A stretch of 64,000 nucleotides of DNA from Collinsella sp. Lineage in GTDB: Bacteria; Actinomycetota; Coriobacteriia; Coriobacteriales; Coriobacteriaceae. The notes under the pieces are model-generated. The model made no database searches and was not told where the DNA came from. It worked only from the letters and a program-made list of their open reading frames with translations. Made by a program: the position numbers and the translations under genes. The number at the start of each line of letters is the position of its first letter. Within the stretch, counting starts at the first letter, position 1. Where the stretch lies: NCBI GenBank assembly GCA_019414055.1, contig DXMV01000002.1, forward strand, positions 1 to 64,000, in the 5' to 3' direction. This document shows, piece after piece, positions 50,999-59,039 of the stretch.

Positions 50999-51345
50999 AT
51001 GAAGGCGCCAACGGCGCCCTCATTCACCAAATTCCATTCAGCCCCGCCTGACCCGAACGGCCGAGTCGTTGCAAAACCCGGGAGCCCCGGCAGGGCGGGT
51101 GCTTGCTCAAAATGAGTTCCCTTCAAAACAATGGGCGCGCCAACGGCGCGCCCATTCACTCTATTCAATTCAGCCCGTCTGACCCGAACGGCCGAATCGT
51201 CTGGCCGGGGAAGCCCCGAGTCGCCGGGGTGCTTGCTCAAAATGAGTTCCGCACGCAAAGAAGGCCACTTAATGTGGCCTTCGTCTTGCGCAGGACTGTT
51301 CGAAATTTTGAGGAAGCACCCGCCCTGCCGGGGCTCCCGGGTTCC
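50999..51345. repeat. cluster of F4-related repeats: tandem 122-bp units and a long palindrome
   Basis: Two direct units of 122 bases (50999-51120 and 51129-51250) share CTGACCCGAACGGCCGA, GTGCTTGCTCAAAATGAGTT and an initial hairpin (GGCGCC-type in unit 1; ATGGGCGCGC/GCGCGCCCAT in unit 2). Unit 2 then forms the left arm of a palindrome running to 51345. Its centre AAGGCCAC-TTAAT-GTGGCCTT (51261-51281) and flanks AGTTCCGCACG and CAGGACTGT match the F4 element at 33563-33696. No ORF is present; it fills the convergent gap between the AraC gene and gatB. Confidence 0.7.
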
Positions 51346-51348
51346 CGT

Positions 51349-53025
51349 TTACGAGAGCGACGTTCTCAGCAACTCGTTGAAGAGCTTGGGGTTGCCCTTG
51401 CCGCGGCTCGCCTTCATGCACTGGCCCACCAAAAAGCCGATGACCTTCTGGTTGCCGTCACGGTACTGCTGCGCCTGCTCGGCACAGTTTGCCAGTACCT
51501 CGTCCACGATCGGCTGCAGCGCGCCGGCATCGCTCACCTGACGCATGCCGCGCTCGTCGACGATCTTGTTGGGGTCGTCGCCGGTCTGGGCCATGGCCTC
51601 AAAGACCTCGTGCGCCTGGTTGGAGCTAATGGCATCGGTCGCCAGCAGCTTGGCAAGCGCTGCCACCTGAACCGGCGCAATGCCGGACTCGGCCAGCGAC
51701 ACGCCCGCGCCCTTAAGGTAGGCGATCATCTCGTTCACCAGCAGGTTTGCGACTGTCTGGGCCTCCTTGCCAGCCATGCCGGCAGCGGCAGCCTCAAAGA
51801 AGTCGGCAAACTCGGGGTCGCCGGCGATTTGCTCGGCATCGGCCGCCTTAATGCCAAAATCGGCCTCAAAGCGGGCACGCTTGGCATCGGGCAGCTCGGG
51901 AATCTCGGCGCGGCAGCGATCGATGAACTCGTCATCCAGATCGAACGGCGCCAGATCGGGGTCGGGGAACAGACGGTAGTCGTCGGCCGTCTCCTTGACG
52001 CGCATGACCACGGTGCGCTTGCGGCTGGGCTCCCAGTGGCGGGTCTCCTGGTAGATGATACCGCCCTCCTCGAGCACCTCGGCCTGGCGGCAGATCTCGT
52101 AGGCAAGGCCGTCGTGCAGGCTCTTAAACGAGTTGAGGTTCTTGAGCTCGGTCTTGGTACCCAGTTTGGTCTCGCCGCGGCGACGCAGCGAAACGTTGCC
52201 ATCGCAGCGCATGGAGCCCTTCTCCATGGAGCAGTCGGAAATGCCCAGCGTCACAAAGATGCGACGGAGCTTTTCCATAAACAGGCGCGCCTCCTCGGGC
52301 GTGCGCAGATCGGGCTCGGTCACGAGCTCGATGAGCGGCGTGCCGCAGCGGTTATAGTCGACGAGCGACTCGGCCGCGGCGGTAATACGGCCCTCGGCGC
52401 CACCCACGTGGACCATCTTGGCGGCGTCCTCCTCCATGTGGATACGCAGGATGCGGATGGGCACCGTGTAGGAACCGTCCTTGCGACGCTCGGGCATCTG
52501 CAGGTTGGACGCGTCATAGCTGGCCAGATGGCCAGCACGCTGATTGCCCTCGCGCATGGTCGACGTCATGGACGTGGACAGGCCCTCGGCATTGGCCGAG
52601 GCGCTCGCCAGGCTCTGGGCCTCGGCCTCGCCAAACGCGCAGTCGGGGCGCTCGGCGGCACCGCGACCGGTCACGTCCAGGTCCAGGTGACCGTACATGG
52701 CAAAGGCGACCGGACCCTGCGTGGTCTGGAAGTTCTTGGCCATATCGGGATAGAAGTAGTGCTTGCGGTAGAACATCGAGTGGCGCTGGATCTCGCAGTT
52801 GGTGGCGAGACCTGCCTTGACGATGCTCTCGATGGCGCGCTTGTTGGGCACCGGCAGGGCGCCGGGCAGGCCCAGGCACACCGGGCACACGTTGGCGTTG
52901 GGCTCGTCATCGTGACTGAGCTTGCAGTTGCAGAACATCTTGGTGTCGAGTGCGGTGAGCTCGGTGTGGATCTCCAGGCCGATCACGGCCTCCCAATCCT
53001 GCAGGACCTCGGAAAGCTCCTTCAT
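51349..53025 (-). CDS. gatB: Asp-tRNA(Asn)/Glu-tRNA(Gln) amidotransferase subunit B
   Basis: The kinase/tRNA-binding subunit of the amidotransferase that makes Gln-tRNA and Asn-tRNA. The 558-residue protein has EAVIGLEIHTELTALDTKMF, a zinc-binding cysteine set (CNCKLSHDDEPNANVCPVC), IHMEEDAAKMVH and a C-terminal YqeY-like tail ending GKGNPKLFNELLR. An insertion near residues 110-160 (QSLASASANAEGLSTSMTST and MREGNQRAGHLASYDA) makes it longer than typical GatB of about 480 residues. It overlaps gatA by one base at the operon junction. Confidence 0.95.
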   Translation of the reverse strand: MKELSEVLQDWEAVIGLEIHTELTALDTKMFCNCKLSHDDEPNANVCPVCLGLPGALPVPNKRAIESIVKAGLATNCEIQRHSMFYRKHYFYPDMAKNFQTTQGPVAFAMYGHLDLDVTGRGAAERPDCAFGEAEAQSLASASANAEGLSTSMTSTMREGNQRAGHLASYDASNLQMPERRKDGSYTVPIRILRIHMEEDAAKMVHVGGAEGRITAAAESLVDYNRCGTPLIELVTEPDLRTPEEARLFMEKLRRIFVTLGISDCSMEKGSMRCDGNVSLRRRGETKLGTKTELKNLNSFKSLHDGLAYEICRQAEVLEEGGIIYQETRHWEPSRKRTVVMRVKETADDYRLFPDPDLAPFDLDDEFIDRCRAEIPELPDAKRARFEADFGIKAADAEQIAGDPEFADFFEAAAAGMAGKEAQTVANLLVNEMIAYLKGAGVSLAESGIAPVQVAALAKLLATDAISSNQAHEVFEAMAQTGDDPNKIVDERGMRQVSDAGALQPIVDEVLANCAEQAQQYRDGNQKVIGFLVGQCMKASRGKGNPKLFNELLRTSLS

Positions 53026-54539
53026 TACAGCTCGCCTCCCTTCCCGGCAAAATCGGGCGCTACGGAAAGCGCGGGCGCACCCGTGGCGGCATCGGCAAAG
53101 CCGCGCTCCAGGGCGCGGGCAAACGTGAGCAGCTGACGGTCCTTAAAGGCAGGCCCCACCAGCTGGGCAGAAACGGGCAGCTTGCTGTCCTCGCCCAGGC
53201 CCAGCGGCACCGAGATACCGCCGTTGCCGCAAATGTTGAGCGAGATGGTATACAGGTCGGAGAGATACATCTGCGTGGGGTCGCTGATCTCGCCAAACTT
53301 AAAGGCCGTGCGCGGCGAGGCGGGCATGAGGATGGTGTCCACCTTGGCATACGCGGCGTCGTAATCCTGCGTGATGAGTGTGCGAGCCTTCTGTGCGGCG
53401 TAGTAGTACTTGTCGTACACGCCCGAGCTCAACAGGTAGGCGCCGAGCATCTGACGGCGCTTGGCCTCGGCGCCAAAGCCGTGGGCGCGCGAAAGCGAGC
53501 TCTGGTCGGACAGGTTGGCGCAGCCCTCCTCCTGATAGCCGTAGCGAATGCCGTCGAAACGAGCCAAGTTGGAGAACGCCTCGGCCGGGCCGATGACGTA
53601 GTAGGCGGCGATGGCGGCGTCCAGGTGCGGCAGGTCAACCTCCACGAGCTCGGCGCCCTGGTTCTGCAGCTCCTGGGCGGCGCGCTGAACAGCGGCCTTG
53701 ACCTCGGGCGTCAGGCCCTCGGCCTCCATAAACGCAGGGATAATGCCCACGCGCTTGCCCTCGATGCTGTCGTTGAGATGTTCGGTAAAGTCGACGGCGC
53801 AATCCTGGCTGGTGCAGTCGTACGGATCGTGGCCCGCGCCGGTAAGCGCGTTCATGGCCAGCGCGACATCCTCGACCGTGCGGCCAAAGGGGCCCACCTG
53901 GTCGAGCGACGAGCCAAAGGCAACCACGCCGTAACGGCTCACAGCGCCATACGTGGGCTTAAAGCCCACCACGCCGCACAGCGACGCCGGCTGACGGATG
54001 GAGCCGCCGGTGTCCGAGCCCAGCGAGAGCGCGACCTCGCCCGCGGCGACGGCGGCAGCGGAGCCGCCCGAGGAGCCGCCGGGCACGCGCTCGGTATCCC
54101 AGGGGTTGTTGGTGCGGTGAAACGCCGAGCTCTCGGTGGAGCTGCCAAAGGCAAACTCGTCCATGTTGGCCTTGCCCACGGGCAGGCAGCCGGCATCGAG
54201 CATGCGCTGGACGCAGGTGGCGGTGTAAACGCTCCGGTAGTCCGCGAGCATGCGGGAAGCGCAGGTGGTGCGCGTGCCCACGAGGTTCATGTTGTCCTTG
54301 ATGGCCAGCGGCACGCCCGCGAGCGGGGGCAGTGGCTTTCCGGCGGCACGGTCGGCATCCACGCGCGCGGCGGCCTCGAGCGCAAGCTCGGGCGCCACCT
54401 GCAGGAATGCCTGGACCCCGCCCTCGCGCGCCTCGATGGCGGCGAGGGAGGCTTGGGCCACCTCGGTAGCGGCAAAGTCGCCGGCGGCAACGCCCGCGGC
54501 GATCTGGGCGGCGGTAAGGGAATCGAAGCTTAGCGCCAT
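53025..54539 (-). CDS. gatA: Asp-tRNA(Asn)/Glu-tRNA(Gln) amidotransferase subunit A
   Basis: The amidase subunit that releases ammonia from glutamine. At 504 residues it shows LAGVPLAIKDNMNLVGTRTT with the catalytic Lys, GGSSGGSAAAVAAG and ALSLGSDTGGSIRQPASLCG containing the Ser-cis-Ser-Lys triad serines, then GVVGFKPTYG. ATG 54539 overlaps the gatC stop by one base, so the order is gatC-gatA-gatB as in many bacteria. Length and motifs are normal. Confidence 0.97.
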   Translation of the reverse strand: MALSFDSLTAAQIAAGVAAGDFAATEVAQASLAAIEAREGGVQAFLQVAPELALEAAARVDADRAAGKPLPPLAGVPLAIKDNMNLVGTRTTCASRMLADYRSVYTATCVQRMLDAGCLPVGKANMDEFAFGSSTESSAFHRTNNPWDTERVPGGSSGGSAAAVAAGEVALSLGSDTGGSIRQPASLCGVVGFKPTYGAVSRYGVVAFGSSLDQVGPFGRTVEDVALAMNALTGAGHDPYDCTSQDCAVDFTEHLNDSIEGKRVGIIPAFMEAEGLTPEVKAAVQRAAQELQNQGAELVEVDLPHLDAAIAAYYVIGPAEAFSNLARFDGIRYGYQEEGCANLSDQSSLSRAHGFGAEAKRRQMLGAYLLSSGVYDKYYYAAQKARTLITQDYDAAYAKVDTILMPASPRTAFKFGEISDPTQMYLSDLYTISLNICGNGGISVPLGLGEDSKLPVSAQLVGPAFKDRQLLTFARALERGFADAATGAPALSVAPDFAGKGGEL

Positions 54540-54850
54540 TACTCGCTCTCCCCCTCTCCCAAAATGGACGGCACGCGGAAGTAGCGGTCGCGCGCGCTGC
54601 CGGCGTTTTCGAGCGCAACGTCGAGCGGCAGATCGCGCTCGGGCTCGCGCAGGTCATCGCCCATCACGTTGGACAGGCTTCCGATGGGATGGAACGTGGG
54701 CTCCACGTCGGGCAAGTCATATTGCAAGACGGGCTCGAGCATCTGGACGGCGTCGTTCATGTAGGACGTCATCTGGGTGAGCTCGTCATCGGTCAGTGCG
54801 ATCTTTGCGTACTCGGCGATGCCGCGCACGTCTTTCTCGCTGAGTGCCAT
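54539..54850 (-). CDS. gatC: Asp-tRNA(Asn)/Glu-tRNA(Gln) amidotransferase subunit C
   Basis: A 103-residue linker subunit that stabilises GatA-GatB. It begins MALSEKDVRGIAEYAKIALT and contains MNDAVQMLEPVLQYDLPDVE followed by PTFHP, the family hallmark. ATG 54850 follows GGAAGGGAG at good spacing. It is the first gene of gatCAB; the promoter lies in the 280-base repeat-containing gap to its right. Confidence 0.95.
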   Translation of the reverse strand: MALSEKDVRGIAEYAKIALTDDELTQMTSYMNDAVQMLEPVLQYDLPDVEPTFHPIGSLSNVMGDDLREPERDLPLDVALENAGSARDRYFRVPSILGEGESE

Positions 54851-55012
54851 AGGCGCTCCCTTCCGCATAACAGATAAACCGCTCTAGTATACAAGGCAAC
54901 GCCGCTTGGAGCAGGCGCTTTACCCAAATGCAGCGAAAACGTAACAAGGGCAGCGGTTGACAGGCGGCGGGCTGGCGGTTCTGCAGCGAAACCGTCCCGC
55001 CCACAACGAAAA

Positions 55013-55074
55013 GCATCACAACATTCGACGCTTTTCGCCAAAATCGAGATTTTCATCGAATGATGTGATGGTTT
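55013..55074. repeat. F2-family palindrome, copy 1
   Basis: GCATCACAACATTCGACGCT at the left and ATCGAATGATGTGATGGTTT at the right form imperfect inverted arms around AAAATCGAGATTTT, itself a short palindrome. The same sequence recurs at 56102, 60228 and 61470. This copy and the one at 56102 share the inner AAAATCG...GATTTT and the same orientation. Confidence 0.8.
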
Positions 55075-55084
55075 GGAAGTCCCG

Positions 55085-55120
55085 ACCACCACAAAGGTGC
55101 CTGTCCCCATTGTGGTGGTT
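55085..55120. repeat. F1-family palindrome
   Basis: ACCACCACAAAGG and TTGTGGTGGT form the arms with loop TGCCTGTCC. It is adjacent to the F2 copy at 55013 and lies 12 bases from the stop of the HAD gene, so it may also terminate it. Confidence 0.8.
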
Positions 55121-55131
55121 CTTCCCCGGTG

Positions 55132-55953
55132 CTACAGCAGGTGCTCCTGGATAAAGATCGCGATGCCGTCTTCGTCGTTACTCGCGGTTACAAAGTCGGC
55201 GGCGGCACGGGTGGCGTCGCTGCCGTTTGCCATGGCCACGCCCACGCCGGCGTCAGCCACCATGCAGGTGTCGTTATCGGCATCGCCAAACACGCAGATG
55301 TCCTGGAGCTCCATGTCGTTGAGCTCTGCCACGCGCACAAGGCCGCGCGTCTTGGACACGCGCGGATCCATGAACTCGTAGAGCCGCTGCGTGGTTTGCA
55401 GAGCCGCCGCCTTAACAGTGTCATCGACAAACGTCGACGCCCGCTCAATCACCCGCGGCATTACCTCGGGCGCCATGGTAAACATCACCTTGGGCTGCGG
55501 CTCGCGCAAAAACTCGGCGAAATCGACCACCTGGTAGGGCACGCCGTCGACGCGCGACAGGTGCTCGACGCACGCGTTGCTCTCGGGCACGTAGAACACG
55601 CCGTCTCGGGGGCAGACGGGCGTTGCCGGAAGGTCTGCCATGTGCTTGCAGATGCGCGCGATGGTCTCGCCCGGCAGCGGGTAGCTCAGCTCGTTGATGT
55701 CGTGCGCGCGGTCGATGACCTCGGCGCCACCGCAGCCCACCAGCACGTCCACCAGGCCCTCGATGCCCCAGAGCTCGTACATGGCCTCGGTCGCGTGGGC
55801 GTCACGCCCGGTGCACAGGCCAAAGAGCACGCCGCGCTCGCGCAGGGCGCGGATCGCCGCAACGGTGCGCGGGGACACCGTGTGCTGGCTCGTGAGCAGC
55901 GTACCGTCGATATCGCAGAACACGGCTTTGATGTGGCTGAAGGTGGTGTCCAT
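55132..55953 (-). CDS. HAD-superfamily hydrolase (Cof/IIB subfamily)
   Basis: A 273-residue predicted sugar- or nucleotide-phosphatase. Motif I is AVFCDIDGTLLTS, motif II ALRERGVLFGLCTGRDA, and the C-terminal VCFGDADNDTCMVADAGVGV-type motif IV is present (DICVFGDADNDTCMVADAGV). The cap domain lies in the middle. ATG 55953 is the start. The gene is bracketed on both sides by F1 and F2 palindromes (55013-55120 and 56047-56163), which is unusual. Substrate is unknown. Confidence 0.88.
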   Translation of the reverse strand: MDTTFSHIKAVFCDIDGTLLTSQHTVSPRTVAAIRALRERGVLFGLCTGRDAHATEAMYELWGIEGLVDVLVGCGGAEVIDRAHDINELSYPLPGETIARICKHMADLPATPVCPRDGVFYVPESNACVEHLSRVDGVPYQVVDFAEFLREPQPKVMFTMAPEVMPRVIERASTFVDDTVKAAALQTTQRLYEFMDPRVSKTRGLVRVAELNDMELQDICVFGDADNDTCMVADAGVGVAMANGSDATRAAADFVTASNDEDGIAIFIQEHLL

Positions 55954-56046
55954 GGGGGCCTTTCTGGGTTGTGCGGCGGTGTGGGGCGTATTCGCGAACG
56001 GCGTACATGGTATACCAAGGCTCGGTCGCGGCCCGTCAAAGCAAAA

Positions 56047-56081
56047 ACCGCCACAAAGGTGCCTGGCCCCTTTGTGGCGGT
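56047..56081. repeat. F1-family palindrome
   Basis: ACCGCCACAAAGG and CCTTTGTGGCGGT are perfect 13-bp arms, with a compensating change (CGCC/GGCG) compared with other F1 copies. This shows that pairing, not only sequence, is kept. Confidence 0.82.
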
Positions 56082-56101
56082 CGCGGCGTCTACGGGCCAA
56101 A

Positions 56102-56163
56102 GCATCACAACATTCGATGTTTTTCGGCAAAATCGCGATTTTCATCGAATGTTGTGATGGTTT
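56102..56163. repeat. F2-family palindrome, copy 2
   Basis: GCATCACAACATTCGATG and CATCGAATGTTGTGATGGTT form near-perfect arms around AAAATCGCGATTTT, an exact inner palindrome. It borders the MFS gene stop at 56165 and has the same orientation as copy 1. Confidence 0.82.
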
Positions 56164-56164
56164 C

Positions 56165-57445
56165 TTACCGCTTTACGGCACGTTCTAAATGATTGCGTCC
56201 AAACAGCAGCAACGCCGCGGGGACTGCCGTCACGACCATGCCTGCTCCGATGAGCGTCTGCTGCACGCCAAACGTCGCCGCCAGCCACGGGGCAATCGCC
56301 AGCGGGGCCACGCCGGCGAACATGTTGCCAAAGCCCATGACCGAGTTCACACGGCCGAGTTGCTCGAGCGGAGCCGTCGTCTGCACAATGGTGTTATGGA
56401 GCGGGTTGACGACACCCCAAGCTATACCCAGGGCGATCTGGCCGACGAGGGCCACGCCCACGTACGGTGTCCCCACATAGAGCAGACTTCCCAGGCCCAC
56501 GGACATAAGCGCCACGAGCAGCGTTTTAAGGTTGACCAGGTGCGGCGGCAAGCGGAGCGCGAGCACGGCACCCAGCACCGCGCCGACACCGCAGGCAGAC
56601 GAGAGCCAGCCCATCCACTCAACGCCAACGTGTAGGACATCACGATAGAAAAACGACTCGAGCGGATCGAAGGCTCCGTAGCCAAAGTTCGAAAGAAAAA
56701 TGATGCAGAAAAGTAGCGCGAGGACGCTGTTGGTGAAGACTGTCTTGATGCTGGCTGCGAAGGTGGCGCGAGCGGACGTGCTGGGGTTGGAGCTTTGTCC
56801 CGCACGCCCCCCTTCCTCTGCCGAATCGGCATCCTCATGCCCGGCGACATGGCTGGTCTGCAGCCTAAAGCCCCAACCGACGACGAACGCCAGCACGGTA
56901 AAGAGCATCATAAGCACAAACACCGCGCGCGACGACGCAGCCGCCGCGACAAAGCCGCCCAACGTGGGTCCGACGATAATACTCACGTTTGAGAACATGG
57001 CGATGGCGGAATTGATGTCTTTGAGCTCGACAGGGTCGTTGGTGAGGTAGGCCGGATAGGACGTGGCGATGGGCTGGGCGAATCCCATCACAAAGCCCAG
57101 AAACACCGCGCCGAGCAGGACGACGCCGGTCGCGCTACCAAAGGCGATGATTGCCGTGCCAATTGCGAGAGCGCCGACGATGCTCAGCAAGAAATGGCGG
57201 CGCGGACCCCAGGCGTCAAGCGCCGCGCCACCCGCAAAGGATCCCAGGATCACAAAAACGTTCATAAAGAGCACTGCCAGCGATGTCGCGACGACCGAGG
57301 CATCGTCCGCATAGGTAAGCGTTCCGATGACGCCGATAAAATAACTGGTCTGAAACCCGGTGTAGATGAGAAAGCGCATCGCCACCAGGCGCTTGGCCTG
57401 CACGGACAGCGATGATTGAGGCTTTGAGAAAAGAGGGGCGAGCAT
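56165..57445 (-). CDS. major facilitator superfamily transporter
   Basis: A 426-residue membrane protein with about 12 predicted helices, e.g. FLIYTGFQTSYFIGVIGTLT and VGPTLGGFVAAAASSRAVFV; a hydrophilic loop (EDADSAEEGGRAGQSSNPST) separates the halves. It resembles drug or sugar efflux MFS proteins of the enterobactin-exporter-like group, but substrate is not inferable. ATG 57445 follows AAGGAG at ideal spacing; longer frames lack support. It is on the same strand as the HAD gene but separated by repeats. Confidence 0.85.
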   Translation of the reverse strand: MLAPLFSKPQSSLSVQAKRLVAMRFLIYTGFQTSYFIGVIGTLTYADDASVVATSLAVLFMNVFVILGSFAGGAALDAWGPRRHFLLSIVGALAIGTAIIAFGSATGVVLLGAVFLGFVMGFAQPIATSYPAYLTNDPVELKDINSAIAMFSNVSIIVGPTLGGFVAAAASSRAVFVLMMLFTVLAFVVGWGFRLQTSHVAGHEDADSAEEGGRAGQSSNPSTSARATFAASIKTVFTNSVLALLFCIIFLSNFGYGAFDPLESFFYRDVLHVGVEWMGWLSSACGVGAVLGAVLALRLPPHLVNLKTLLVALMSVGLGSLLYVGTPYVGVALVGQIALGIAWGVVNPLHNTIVQTTAPLEQLGRVNSVMGFGNMFAGVAPLAIAPWLAATFGVQQTLIGAGMVVTAVPAALLLFGRNHLERAVKR

Positions 57446-57616
57446 GGAGACTCCTTGTTTCATACGAATACGGGCGGTGGGCATTCGCCACCGTCTATCG
57501 AATCAATCTATCTGCTTGAAACATTAAGGACGCATCAAGCCCCTTCTCTCCGTTTTTCGCCCGTCATGAACTACTTGGTAGATTGTAAGGCATGTCCCAA
57601 CCATCTACCAAAGCAA

Positions 57617-57652
57617 AAACCACCACAAAGGAGCCTGGCCCCTTTGTGGTGG
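57617..57652. repeat. F1-family palindrome
   Basis: AACCACCACAAAGG and CCTTTGTGGTGG are near-perfect arms with the loop AGCCTGGCC. It lies in the 288-base gap between the MFS and moaC-mobB genes. Confidence 0.8.
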
Positions 57653-57673
57653 AAATGACGTTTGCCCAGATAA

Positions 57674-57710
57674 AACCTGCCAAAACAAACCTGTCCCTTT
57701 TTGGCAGGTT
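57674..57710. repeat. divergent F1-like palindrome
   Basis: AACCTGCCAAAA and TTTTTGGCAGGTT are inverted arms around CAAACCTGTCCC. The arms differ from F1 but the CCTGTCCC loop text is shared, which suggests a related element. It may also terminate the moaA-moaC-mobB operon, whose stop is 24 bases away. Confidence 0.6.
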
Positions 57711-57733
57711 ATGGCAGCGCAGCGAGCCGGCCC

Positions 57734-59035
57734 TTAAAGATGGTCTTGGATCAGGTCGCAGATGGCTCGGGCGTCGTTGATGTTGATGGCTCGGGTCGCA
57801 AAGCCGGCATCGAATGCCTGGCGTGCCAGGGCCTCGTTGCAGGCAAGGGCCAGCGTGCGACCGTCGACCAGGTCGAGCGAGCTCTTGCCGCGCAGACGAT
57901 CGACACCGGAGCGCGCGACGACGATGTTGTCGAAGCCCTCGGTCTTGTAGCCCTCGATGATCACCACGTCGACATCGTTGTAACGCGACAGCAGCTCGCG
58001 CGCGGGCATCTCGTCCTCCTCGCGCGTGTCGGCGTACTCCGCCCAGCGCGTGGCGCAGATAAGGCCCACGTGCTTGGATCCGGCTTGGTGATGGCGCCAG
58101 GTGTCCTTAGCGGGTACATCGATGTCAAAGCCGTGATGCCCATGATGCTTGAGCGAACCCACGCGCAGGCCGCGGCGGGTGAGCTCGGCAATGACCTTCT
58201 CGACGAGCGTGGTCTTGCCCGAGTTTTGGTAGCCGATAAACGCGATCGCGGGGACGGCCGGGGCCGGAGCTGCGGGCGCGACGGCGACGGGCGCGCTCGC
58301 GGGTGCGTCGCCCGCGGCTCCCACGGCCTCAACAGCAGCGGCCTGACGCTCTGCACGATCCCACACGCCCGAGCGGCCGCCTTCCTTGTGCAACAGGCGA
58401 ACGTCGACGATCTCCATGCCGCGATCGACGGCCTTGCACATGTCGTAGATGGTCAGACACGCGGCACTCGCGCCGGTCAGGGCCTCCATCTCGATACCCG
58501 TCTTGCCCGTCACGCCGGCCGTAACCAGTACGTGAAAGCCAACCTGTCCGTCCGTGCGCGCCGGCGCCCAGCCCTCGGGCATGTCCTCGGCCGGCGTCCC
58601 CGCCGGAGCGATGGGCGCAATGTCACACTTGCTCTTGGTAATGAGCAGCGGATGACACATGGGGATGATATCGCTCGTGCGCTTGATGGCCATGATGCCC
58701 GCCACACGCGCGCAGGCAAGCACGTCGCCCTTTTTGGCGCGGTCCTGCAGCACCATGGCCTGCGTCTCGGGATGCATGAGGATGGTGCCCTCGGCGATGG
58801 CAATGCGATGAGTCTCGGCCTTGTCGGACACGTCGACCATGCGTACCTCGCCCTTGGCATCCACGTGCGTCAGCTCATCGCGACGGGCGTCGCGGGCGGG
58901 CTCGGTGGCAGCACTGGCAGTCGGCTGCGCGGGCACGGCGGCGTTGCCTGTATTCGCCGCAGCCGTGGCTTTGTGGGCAGACATCGCGGCCCTGCGAGCG
59001 GCCTTGGTGGCATCGGCGTACCTGCTCTTGGCCAT
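57734..59035 (-). CDS. moaC-mobB: fused MoaC-MobB molybdenum cofactor protein
   Basis: A 433-residue two-domain protein. After a low-complexity Ala-rich N-terminal stretch (about 55 residues), residues about 55-235 are MoaC (cyclic pyranopterin monophosphate synthase), with VDVSDKAETHRIAIAEGTIL, MCHPLL and DMCKAVDRGMEIVDVRLLHK. An Ala/Pro-rich linker (about 240-275) leads to MobB, a GTP-binding protein, with P-loop GYQNSGKTTLVEKV and HHGHHGFDIDVPAKDT. These enzymes are usually separate. ATG 59035 follows GGAGGATGATC and overlaps the ribosome site with the moaA stop. It acts in cytoplasmic Moco synthesis and insertion. Confidence 0.92.
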   Translation of the reverse strand: MAKSRYADATKAARRAAMSAHKATAAANTGNAAVPAQPTASAATEPARDARRDELTHVDAKGEVRMVDVSDKAETHRIAIAEGTILMHPETQAMVLQDRAKKGDVLACARVAGIMAIKRTSDIIPMCHPLLITKSKCDIAPIAPAGTPAEDMPEGWAPARTDGQVGFHVLVTAGVTGKTGIEMEALTGASAACLTIYDMCKAVDRGMEIVDVRLLHKEGGRSGVWDRAERQAAAVEAVGAAGDAPASAPVAVAPAAPAPAVPAIAFIGYQNSGKTTLVEKVIAELTRRGLRVGSLKHHGHHGFDIDVPAKDTWRHHQAGSKHVGLICATRWAEYADTREEDEMPARELLSRYNDVDVVIIEGYKTEGFDNIVVARSGVDRLRGKSSLDLVDGRTLALACNEALARQAFDAGFATRAININDARAICDLIQDHL

Positions 59036-59039
59036 ATGA

